Of a stretch of DNA of 5,475 nt, positions 1 to 4,915 are shown one piece after another. The notes under the pieces were generated by a model. The model was not told the origin of the DNA. It saw only the letters and a list, made by a program, of their open reading frames with translations, and ran no database searches. Made by a program: the position numbers and the translations under genes. This stretch comes from Bacillota bacterium (GTDB taxonomy: Bacteria > Bacillota > Bacilli > Bacillales > Cytobacillaceae). Each line of letters starts with the position of its first letter. Position 1 is the stretch's first letter. The stretch covers positions 1 through 5,475 of the forward strand of contig JAUZPT010000217.1 of NCBI GenBank assembly GCA_030705745.1. Direction: 5' to 3'.

Positions 1-660
1 GAAACCATCGCTCAACTTCCCGTTTTTTCAACCAAAGATGGACCTAAGGCAATCTACAAAGGCGAAAAAGATATTGCTCTTACTTTCAATATTGGGTGGG
101 GTGATGAAAAAGCGGCACCGATTCTGGATGTATTGAAAAAAGAAAATGTGAAGTCCGCCACGTTTTTTTTAGCAGGTTCCTGGGCTGAACGTCATCCTGA
201 TCTTGTGAGCCGAATTTCAAAGGAAGGATTCGAAATCGGCATTTTAGGTTATGGATATGAAGATTATTTGCAATTAGACGAAAACAAAATAAAAAGAGAT
301 CTCGGTAAAGCTCAAACAGCATTCCAAAAGCTCAATATTAAGGAACTTAAATTAGTGAGGGCTCCTACAGGCCATTTTGACGAAAAAACATTGCATGCAG
401 CAGAACAATTTAAGTATACGGTTGTTCATTGGAGCTTAGATTCTAAGGATTGGACCAACCCGGGAGTAAATTCCATTATCAATAATGTACGAGCAGCGAA
501 TAAGGGGGATATCATCCTTCTCCATGCTTCCGATTCCGCTAAGCAAACCGCCCAGGCACTCCCAATCATTATTAGGGATTTGCGAATTAAAGGGCTCAAA
601 TTTGTCACAGTATCAGAAATGATCGCAAACGGCAATGCACAATCAACGGAAATTAAATGA
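1..660 (+). CDS. pdaB: PdaB, polysaccharide deacetylase-like sporulation protein (5' partial)
   Basis: The frame is open from base 1, so the start codon and probably an N-terminal membrane anchor lie outside; 219 residues are visible, against about 254 for B. subtilis PdaB as I recall it. The fold is a NodB/carbohydrate esterase 4 domain, and the family is needed to keep spores viable late in sporulation, acting at the spore envelope. Visible landmarks, numbered from the first visible residue: [15 protein letters not shown] (7-21), typical of Pda[10 protein letters not shown] (28-36) where active enzymes have [14 protein letters not shown] (78-86) where they have the H(S/T)xxH metal motif; RAPTG, SLDSKDW and LLHASDS further on, matching CE4 motifs 3 to 5. 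The Asp and both His of the metal triad are therefore absent, so deacetylase activity is doubtful. It converges on kbaA and shares its terminator. Family assignment is firm; catalytic competence is not. Confidence 0.93.
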   Translation, partial: ETIAQLPVFSTKDGPKAIYKGEKDIALTFNIGWGDEKAAPILDVLKKENVKSATFFLAGSWAERHPDLVSRISKEGFEIGILGYGYEDYLQLDENKIKRDLGKAQTAFQKLNIKELKLVRAPTGHFDEKTLHAAEQFKYTVVHWSLDSKDWTNPGVNSIINNVRAANKGDIILLHASDSAKQTAQALPIIIRDLRIKGLKFVTVSEMIANGNAQSTEIK

Positions 661-716
661 TCCAAATGGTTTGTATCCCCCACTTTTACAAAAGGAAGAT
701 GATTTAGAAGAAAAAT

Positions 717-745
717 AAAGCCGCCCATTAGATGGACGGCTTTTT
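717..745. terminator. Bidirectional terminator between pdaB and kbaA
   Basis: AAAGCCG (717-723) pairs with CGGCTTT (737-743), and CCAT (725-728) with ATGG (732-735), leaving one C/A mismatch and a TAG loop. A T-run follows at 741-745 on the plus strand, and AAA-rich sequence before the stem supplies a T-rich tail on the minus strand. It should end pdaB on one strand and kbaA on the other. The kbaA stop codon (728-730) overlaps the loop. Confidence 0.85.
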
Positions 746-1414
746 GATTTCTTTCTTATTGATGGAGCTCGACTGGTTGCCTGCAGACTTTTCTGTAAGC
801 GTTTGTCTTTGTCGGTCCGATTGGCTATTTAATTTATGCAGGATGCTAATTTGGTATGCATTGCATACTAACAACGAGATGAGCATGAGATAAAACCAGC
901 TTGGCTCGTTGACCCTCAACACTGGTACCCACTCAAGCACCGTGACGACAACCATAAAGAACAATGCAGGGATGAACGCGCTCTTTGATGTATCTTTTGA
1001 CTTTTTCCAGGCTACTGCCGCACCAGTTAACAACAAAAACAACGCAACACCTATATATGGAAGTAGACTATCACCTGATTTTGCGAAAGCCTGGTATCGC
1101 AAATACACGAGGTCAAACAGTACGAAAATAATCAGCACCACCTGTACTGCATTCCAAAGGGAAACCGATTTAAATATCCCGAGTCCAAAGCGGTGGACCG
1201 TTAAATACGCGAAAAAACCCATTTGGCTAATTACGCTAAACAAGATCCCCATCACAATAAGCCAGACAAGAACCGATAGAATTTGCATTATCTTAAATTC
1301 AACAAAAATTGATTGGAATTCGCTCCAACGAACAATTAAACCTGCGAAGGCCGTCGTAATCCCGCCAATTAAACAAGTAGTCAAAAACAGTCTTACCCAG
1401 TTACGGCTTGTCAC
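728..1414 (-). CDS. kbaA: KbaA, KinB-signalling pathway activator (membrane protein)
   Basis: Integral membrane protein of 228 residues. In B. subtilis KbaA is required for the sensor kinase KinB to feed phosphate into the Spo0F-Spo0B-Spo0A relay at sporulation onset. The sequence shows about six hydrophobic segments, near residues 8-28, 42-64, 86-106, 117-136, 147-168 and 173-192, after a short basic start (MTSRNWVR). A polar tail of about 36 residues, rich in Ser, Gln and Lys, follows the last one. B. subtilis KbaA is about 198 residues as I recall, so the tail looks like an extension. The start is GTG: GGAGGA sits 6 bases upstream (1421-1426) and there is no competing ATG. Assignment rests on sequence character plus its place between pdaB and gerD. 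KinB itself is not in the window. Confidence 0.88.
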   Translation of the reverse strand: MTSRNWVRLFLTTCLIGGITTAFAGLIVRWSEFQSIFVEFKIMQILSVLVWLIVMGILFSVISQMGFFAYLTVHRFGLGIFKSVSLWNAVQVVLIIFVLFDLVYLRYQAFAKSGDSLLPYIGVALFLLLTGAAVAWKKSKDTSKSAFIPALFFMVVVTVLEWVPVLRVNEPSWFYLMLISLLVCNAYQISILHKLNSQSDRQRQTLTEKSAGNQSSSINKKEIKKPSI

Positions 1415-1420
1415 TTTATT

Positions 1421-1426
1421 TCCTCC
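1421..1426 (-). promoter_or_regulatory. Ribosome binding site of kbaA
   Basis: On the minus strand GGAGGA lies 6 bases before the GTG at 1414. This is a near-perfect Shine-Dalgarno and fixes the non-ATG start. Confidence 0.85.
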
Positions 1427-1453
1427 ATATTAAAAAAAATAAATTTCTTTTTG

Positions 1454-1462
1454 ATTGTATCA
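1454..1462 (-). promoter_or_regulatory. Candidate extended -10 promoter of kbaA
   Basis: The minus strand reads TGATACAAT, an extended -10 element (TGn plus TACAAT, 5 of 6 to TATAAT). At 17 bases further upstream the -35 position reads TGGATT, a poor match to TTGACA. Transcription would start about 30 bases before the GTG. The fit is with vegetative sigma-A, reasonable for a gene acting at sporulation entry. Not tested. Confidence 0.45.
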
Positions 1463-1500
1463 ATGAAGATTTAAAAAATCCAGATATTCAGGATTTTAAC

Positions 1501-1530
1501 GAATAAAAAAAGCCCAATCTCATCATCCTA
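1501..1530 (+). promoter_or_regulatory. Candidate sigma-G (forespore) promoter of gerD
   Basis: GAATA (1501-1505) and CATCCTA (1524-1530) are separated by 18 bases. This fits the sigma-G pattern as I know it: -35 G-H-A-T-R, spacer 17-18, -10 CATnnTA. Predicted transcription would begin near 1537, about a dozen bases before the gerD Shine-Dalgarno. gerD is a known sigma-G gene in B. subtilis, which supports the reading. A sigma-F contribution cannot be excluded because the two consensus sequences overlap. Confidence 0.65.
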
Positions 1531-1548
1531 AAATCAAGGATACATGTG

Positions 1549-1555
1549 AAAGGAG
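1549..1555 (+). promoter_or_regulatory. Ribosome binding site of gerD
   Basis: AAAGGAG ends 8 bases before the ATG at 1564. It lies inside the longer frame that would open at GTG 1546, and so decides for the ATG. Confidence 0.85.
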
Positions 1556-1563
1556 CTTTAATT

Positions 1564-2196
1564 ATGAAAACAAAAATCAGTTTGCTCCTCCTTCTCTTCA
1601 TCACGTTCCTTTCCGCCTGTTCCTCCTCCAAAGATTCAAGTGGCGGACAAGTCGATTATGAACAAACCAAAAAGATGGTTGTGGATATACTCAAGACGGA
1701 TGATGGCAAGAAGGCTATTGAGGATGTCATGTCGAATGACAAAATGAAACAGAAATTAATAATGGATCAAAAAGTGGTTTCAGATACGATTCAACAAACC
1801 TTAACCTCTGATAAAGGAACCGAGTTTTGGAAAAAAACGTTTAGCGATCCCAAATTCGCCAAAGACGTAGCAAAAAATATGCGCACAGAAAATGAAAAGT
1901 TATTGAAGGATTTAATGAATGACCCTGCCTATCGGGCTATGATGGTTCAGGTTTTTAAAGAACCGGAAATTAATAAGGAAATGGCAGATGCCTTAAAAAG
2001 TAAGGATTATCGTGAACACTTGCAAAAAGTGATTACCGAGACAATGGAGAGCCCTCTCTTCAAAGTGAAAATGCAAAGCCTGCTCATTAAAGCGGCGGAA
2101 GAAATTCAAAAAGGTAAAAGTGGAAGTAAAGATTCAGGCCAAAGCGGCGCTGGCTCTAGTGGCCAGGGGGGCACGCAGCAAGGCAAAAGTGGATAA
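1564..2196 (+). CDS. gerD: GerD, spore germination lipoprotein
   Basis: A 210-residue lipoprotein. GerD sits in the spore inner membrane and is required to gather germinant receptors into one cluster (the germinosome), allowing rapid response to nutrients. The start has Lys at 2 and 4, a hydrophobic core (residues 5-16) and a lipobox LSAC with the lipid-modified Cys at 19, followed by a Ser-rich linker. Residues about 30-180 are charged and strongly helical, in keeping with the trimeric helical-rope structure known for this family. The last 28 residues (183-210) are a low-complexity Gly/Ser/Gln/Lys tail. An in-frame GTG at 1546 would add six residues, but the Shine-Dalgarno and signal peptide favour ATG 1564. 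It diverges from kbaA, converges on salA, and has a sigma-G-like promoter. Confidence 0.93.
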   Translation: MKTKISLLLLLFITFLSACSSSKDSSGGQVDYEQTKKMVVDILKTDDGKKAIEDVMSNDKMKQKLIMDQKVVSDTIQQTLTSDKGTEFWKKTFSDPKFAKDVAKNMRTENEKLLKDLMNDPAYRAMMVQVFKEPEINKEMADALKSKDYREHLQKVITETMESPLFKVKMQSLLIKAAEEIQKGKSGSKDSGQSGAGSSGQGGTQQGKSG

Positions 2197-2245
2197 CAGG
2201 AACGCAAGCTACCTTATTTTAGCCACGAGGGAATTGATTGCATAC

Positions 2246-2280
2246 GTAAAAGCCTCTTCCAAAACGGAAGAGGCTTTTAC
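2246..2280. terminator. Bidirectional terminator between gerD and salA
   Basis: GTAAAAGCCTCTTCC (2246-2260) and GGAAGAGGCTTTTAC (2266-2280) form a perfect 15-bp stem around a 5-base loop AAAAC. The AAAA and TTTT runs within the stem base give a T-rich 3' side on both strands. It lies 49 bases after the gerD stop and 24 bases beyond the salA stop, so it should serve both. Confidence 0.9.
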
Positions 2281-2304
2281 AATCTGTGTGAAGGACATCG
2301 ATTT

Positions 2305-3366
2305 TTATTTCTTTTCGAGTAAAGTAACGACTTTTTCTGCAATGCTGTGATAAATTTTTCCGATTTCATGATCTTCCTGATACACGGAAGGAGCAAAATC
2401 ATAGTCGTTCCAATCTGGCTGGGCTAACGGCAGACGACCGAGAACTTCGGTTGTAAGCTCATCCGCAAGTTTATCTCCTCCACCCTTGCCAAATACATAT
2501 TCTTTTTCACCGGTTTTTTTGCTTTCAAAATAAGCCATGTTCTCGATAATTCCGAGGATTTCATGCTCCGTCCTTAATGCCATTGCACCAGCCCGTGCAG
2601 CAACAAAAGCCGCTGTTGGATGAGGCGTCGTCACGATAATTTCCTTACATGCCGGAAGCATTGTGTGAACATCCAACGCAACGTCTCCAGTGCCCGGTGG
2701 CAAGTCCAATAGCAAATAGTCAATATCGCCCCATTCAACTTCGTTAAAGAAGCTATTTAGCATTTTGCCAAGCATAGGCCCGCGCCAAATGATTGGTGCA
2801 TTGTCCTCCACGAAGAAACCCATGGAAATTACTTTCACACCGAAACGGTCAACAGGAATAATTCTCTCTCCACGAACGACTGGGCGTTTCGTAATACCCA
2901 TCATATCCGGAACACTGAATCCGTAAATATCAGCATCGATCAAGCCGACTTTTTTGCCAAGTCGAGCCAATGAAACTGCAAGATTGACAGAAACCGTAGA
3001 CTTTCCGACCCCGCCCTTACCGCTCGCAATTGCAATAAAGGTTGTCTTGCTGTTAGGTGACAACAAACTTCTGTCTTCTTTTAAAGGAGCTTCTGCTCGA
3101 TGTTTATTTAGCTCTTCTTCAGGTAAATCAGTAAACCTTAATCCTACAGAAGCAACACCTGCTTCTTTTAACACATTTACAATTTGTGTCTGCAACTGCA
3201 ATTGTTCAGCTGTGCCCGTTTTTGCGATGGCTACTTTTACACTGACATGGTTTTTTTCTTCTTTAATTTTGATTTCCTGGATGGCATTTAAATCTCCAAG
3301 TGTTTTATGTAAAAATGGTTCTTTTATACCGCTGAGAATTTCATGAACTTTTGCTTCGGTTAACAT
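2305..3366 (-). CDS. salA: SalA, Mrp/ApbC-family P-loop ATPase and regulator
   Basis: A 353-residue protein, matching the ~352 of B. subtilis SalA. An N-terminal MIP18/DUF59 domain (about 5-80) precedes a MinD/Mrp ATPase domain. The deviant Walker A is GKGGVGKST (116-124), the switch I-like DADIYG is at 144-149, and Walker B with DLPPGTGD at 221-228. Mrp/NBP35 proteins that carry iron-sulfur clusters have a CxxC after the ENM(A/S)YF segment; here that place (about 281-286) reads ESKKTG, and the protein has a single Cys (240). In B. subtilis SalA represses scoC, so favouring exoprotease expression, and is controlled by tyrosine phosphorylation. Tyr329 in APSVY looks like the equivalent of the reported site Tyr327, by recollected alignment. 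ATG 3366 is chosen because the upstream GTG 3378 lies inside the Shine-Dalgarno. General Mrp-type ATPase is the safe call; the SalA role is inferred from length and synteny. Confidence 0.92.
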   Translation of the reverse strand: MLTEAKVHEILSGIKEPFLHKTLGDLNAIQEIKIKEEKNHVSVKVAIAKTGTAEQLQLQTQIVNVLKEAGVASVGLRFTDLPEEELNKHRAEAPLKEDRSLLSPNSKTTFIAIASGKGGVGKSTVSVNLAVSLARLGKKVGLIDADIYGFSVPDMMGITKRPVVRGERIIPVDRFGVKVISMGFFVEDNAPIIWRGPMLGKMLNSFFNEVEWGDIDYLLLDLPPGTGDVALDVHTMLPACKEIIVTTPHPTAAFVAARAGAMALRTEHEILGIIENMAYFESKKTGEKEYVFGKGGGDKLADELTTEVLGRLPLAQPDWNDYDFAPSVYQEDHEIGKIYHSIAEKVVTLLEKK

Positions 3367-3374
3367 GTAAACAC

Positions 3375-3382
3375 CCACCTTT
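3375..3382 (-). promoter_or_regulatory. Ribosome binding site of salA
   Basis: The minus strand reads AAAGGTGG, 8 bases before ATG 3366. The alternative in-frame GTG (3376-3378) is part of this site, so it cannot use it. Confidence 0.8.
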
Positions 3383-3402
3383 TGAATTTGTTTCCATGTT
3401 CA

Positions 3403-3411
3403 ATTATAGCA
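3403..3411 (-). promoter_or_regulatory. Candidate extended -10 promoter of salA
   Basis: The minus strand reads TGCTATAAT, a perfect extended -10. The -35 position (ACGTAC at 17-base spacing) has no similarity to TTGACA, so this would depend on the extended element or an activator. Transcription would start near 3396, about 30 bases before the ATG. Because a terminator separates cwlD from salA, salA needs its own promoter. Confidence 0.6.
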
Positions 3412-3459
3412 TATTCAAAATAATAGTACGTTATCTGAATCACACCTTTACCACCTTTG

Positions 3460-3490
3460 AAAAAGTAAAAAGAAGGTTTTCCACCTTCTT
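3460..3490 (-). terminator. Terminator of cwlD
   Basis: On the minus strand AAGAAGGT pairs with ACCTTCTT (plus-strand arms 3470-3477 and 3483-3490; 8 bp, 5-base loop), followed by TTTACTTTTT. The cwlD stop codon (3489-3491) overlaps the base of the stem. No T-run follows on the plus strand, so it is one-directional. Confidence 0.8.
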
Positions 3491-4214
3491 AATCTGTTTC
3501 AGTTAATTCTTTTTCTTTTGAATAATAGCGAATGATTCCTTTATAAATTGAAGCAGCCACTTTTTCCTGATAAGTTTCATCTTTCAAGTTGGCTCGTTCC
3601 TGAGGATTTGAAAGGAAGCCGATTTCCACCAATACACCTGGCTTTTTGGCATATTTAAGTATATATACATGATTTAAAGGTTTCGCTCTGCGAGACGTAT
3701 TTTCTAGGTTGCGTCTCAGTTCATCCTGTATGAATCTGGCTGCCTTACGATTTTCTGTATATTGAGGTGCATAAAAGGTTTGGGCTCCGCTCCATCTTGA
3801 AGAAGGAATCGCATTTAGATGAATGCTCACGTAAAATTCCGCTTCAGAATGATTGATCATATTTAATCTTTTTTTCAAATCCTCTACTTTGCGACGGCTA
3901 TACCCTTTGGTTGTTTTGTGTGCCAAATCTTTATCTGTTTCCCTTGTCATGATTACCAATGCACCCTGTTGCTGGAGATAATCCCTTACTTTAAGGGTAA
4001 CGTTGAGTGCAATTTCTTTTTCGAGAGCTTGTTCATCTCCTGCCCCGCCATCAGGTCCCCCGTGCCCTGCATCAAGCAAGATGATTCTCCCACTTAAAGG
4101 AAGGTTCCAAGAATGCCATGACTTATTTTCCATAAAATCATATTGGAAAATTAAAATTAAAATAATCATGCCGACGGTAAAACCGGCTATTTTTAATCTT
4201 TTCTTTAACAACAC
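3489..4214 (-). CDS. cwlD: CwlD, N-acetylmuramoyl-L-alanine amidase (germination-specific)
   Basis: Zinc amidase (Amidase_3) of about 241 residues; B. subtilis CwlD is 237. It removes the peptide side chain from N-acetylmuramic acid in spore cortex, the step before PdaA makes muramic delta-lactam, the mark read by germination lytic enzymes. A basic start and hydrophobic helix (about 9-24) anchor it in the membrane. Zinc ligands are visible in DAGHGGPDGG (His51), EKEIAL (Glu65) and SIHLNA (His132); the catalytic Glu is in VEIGFLSN (Glu197). Thus it appears active. Start choice is uncertain: AGGAAGGA (4221-4228) is 6 bases before GTG 4214 but touches ATG 4220, while GTG 4244 has no ribosome site and lies at about the predicted transcription start. 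It follows ybaK by 80 bases and ends in its own terminator. Confidence 0.94.
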   Translation of the reverse strand: MLLKKRLKIAGFTVGMIILILIFQYDFMENKSWHSWNLPLSGRIILLDAGHGGPDGGAGDEQALEKEIALNVTLKVRDYLQQQGALVIMTRETDKDLAHKTTKGYSRRKVEDLKKRLNMINHSEAEFYVSIHLNAIPSSRWSGAQTFYAPQYTENRKAARFIQDELRRNLENTSRRAKPLNHVYILKYAKKPGVLVEIGFLSNPQERANLKDETYQEKVAASIYKGIIRYYSKEKELTETD

Positions 4215-4220
4215 GATCAT

Positions 4221-4228
4221 TCCTTCCT
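4221..4228 (-). promoter_or_regulatory. Ribosome binding site of cwlD
   Basis: The minus strand reads AGGAAGGA. Spacing is normal for GTG 4214 (6 bases), nil for ATG 4220 and impossible for GTG 4244, so it points to the GTG at 4214 as start; TTG 4211 would also be in range. Confidence 0.65.
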
Positions 4229-4247
4229 GCTCGTCCCTTGTCACTAA

Positions 4248-4255
4248 ACTATATG
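4248..4255 (-). promoter_or_regulatory. Candidate sigma-E -10 element of cwlD
   Basis: The minus strand reads CATATAGT, fitting the sigma-E -10 pattern CATA(C/T)AnT. No good match to the sigma-E -35 is visible 13-15 bases upstream (the region reads GTTCTAAAAA). Transcription would begin close to 4240, about 26 bases before GTG 4214. cwlD is known to be expressed in the sporulating mother cell and forespore in B. subtilis, so a mother-cell promoter here is plausible but weakly supported. Confidence 0.35.
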
Positions 4256-4294
4256 GTGAAAATGGGATTTTTAGAACAGAGAAGGAATGTTCCT

Positions 4295-4738
4295 CTAGTG
4301 GAGGCGCAGCTTATGCCGCCTCTCGCCTTTATTGTAGCCTTCCAACCACCAGATGTGTACGTATTGCACGCACTGATAATATAATGATTCACTTGCTACC
4401 GACTCTTCTCCTTCACCCCAGTAGAGGAAAAAATTATATAGAGTATCAATAAGATGATCTTCTTCCCGCTTGCATCGTAACCGCACTTCTTCAACCGGCT
4501 CACCATAGGATGAAAATTTACTTAAATTCGCGCCCAGTAAAAACGATTCCAACGCAATATCATAGCACGCTTCTTCAATACCCTTGTTCATAAGGAGCCC
4601 AGCCGTAAAACGAAACGACCCAAAATAATTCTGCACTGTTTCTTTGAGCATATTTATAGATAAATCTTTTAGTACGGAACGTTCATATTTCATTTGCTTC
4701 GCTTGTCTTTTTTCTTTAAAGGTTGTAATTAACGTCAT
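4295..4738 (-). CDS. ybaK: YbaK, DUF2521 protein of unknown function
   Basis: A 147-residue protein, the same length as I recall for B. subtilis YbaK, which also lies directly upstream of cwlD. No function is known to me. It has no signal peptide or membrane segment, so it is probably cytoplasmic. The N-terminus (about 1-30) is highly basic (FKEKRQAKQMKYERSVLKD), the middle looks helical and acidic, and the C-terminus has the aromatic stretch YVHIWWLEGY (126-135) before a basic end. No catalytic motif stands out. ATG 4738 is preceded at 8 bases by AGAGGTG (4747-4753); the frame runs open to an ATG at 4774, which has no comparable site. No terminator separates it from cwlD, so co-transcription is likely. 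The call rests on length, N-terminal pattern and synteny. Confidence 0.85.
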   Translation of the reverse strand: MTLITTFKEKRQAKQMKYERSVLKDLSINMLKETVQNYFGSFRFTAGLLMNKGIEEACYDIALESFLLGANLSKFSSYGEPVEEVRLRCKREEDHLIDTLYNFFLYWGEGEESVASESLYYQCVQYVHIWWLEGYNKGERRHKLRLH

Positions 4739-4746
4739 TTTTGCTT

Positions 4747-4753
4747 CACCTCT
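4747..4753 (-). promoter_or_regulatory. Ribosome binding site of ybaK
   Basis: The minus strand reads AGAGGTG, 8 bases before ATG 4738. It selects this start over the in-frame ATG 36 bases further upstream. Confidence 0.75.
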
Positions 4754-4818
4754 CATAAAGGTAGTTTTTATCATGCATTGAATTGAAATACAGTATCATA
4801 ATCATTTTCGATTTCCAT

Positions 4819-4844
4819 TTTTTCATGTCTTTGCATATGAAAAA
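4819..4844. repeat. Inverted repeat upstream of ybaK
   Basis: TTTTTCAT (4819-4826) and ATGAAAAA (4837-4844) are perfect 8-base inverted arms around a 10-base spacer. It lies about 80-105 bases upstream of the ybaK start, in the 160-base gap after the kinase gene. It could be an operator or chance in AT-rich DNA; I could not pick a convincing ybaK promoter here. Confidence 0.35.
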
Positions 4845-4886
4845 CCGTTTATTTCCTGATTGGAATTTTATTTGAAGGTGAAACTT

Positions 4887-4915
4887 AAAAAACTACCACT
4901 TATATAGTGGTAGTT
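4887..4915 (-). terminator. Terminator of the histidine kinase gene
   Basis: AACTACCACT (4891-4900) and AGTGGTAGTT (4906-4915) make a perfect 10-bp stem with loop TATAT; on the minus strand a run of six T (4892-4887) closes it. The kinase stop codon (4900-4902) sits at the stem-loop junction, so its last codons are the 5' arm. The plus strand has no T-run. Confidence 0.88.

Noticed and set aside
86..728. Two minus-strand open frames opposite pdaB
   Set aside because: Shadows of pdaB in other frames; no ribosome sites, and one crosses the terminator.
909..1433. Plus-strand open frame antisense to kbaA
   Set aside because: Shadow of the kbaA membrane gene; Thr/Asn/Lys-rich composition and no ribosome site.
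1546..1563. Upstream GTG start for gerD
   Set aside because: The frame from GTG 1546 would contain the Shine-Dalgarno and blunt the lipoprotein signal; ATG 1564 is well spaced.
2120..2350. Plus-strand open frame overlapping the gerD end
   Set aside because: It runs through the gerD tail and the bidirectional terminator into salA, has no ribosome site and no recognisable protein character.
2954..3346. Plus-strand open frame antisense to salA
   Set aside because: Lies wholly within a conserved ATPase gene on the other strand and resembles no family.
4284..4294. Near-palindrome GGAATGTTCC between ybaK and cwlD
   Set aside because: Four-base arms around two bases; too short to call an operator without conservation data.
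4301..4322. Hairpin at the 3' end of ybaK (GAGGCG/CGCCTC)
   Set aside because: Six-bp stem with a large irregular loop and no T-run after it on either strand; not a terminator.
4003..4452. Plus-strand open frame spanning the cwlD-ybaK junction
   Set aside because: Antisense to two well-supported genes and crosses their intergenic control region.
4785..4806. Fur-box-like sequence (minus strand AAAATGATTATGATACTG)
   Set aside because: Only the left half fits the TGATAAT-n-ATTATCA pattern; about 9 of 14 positions agree, unremarkable in AT-rich DNA.
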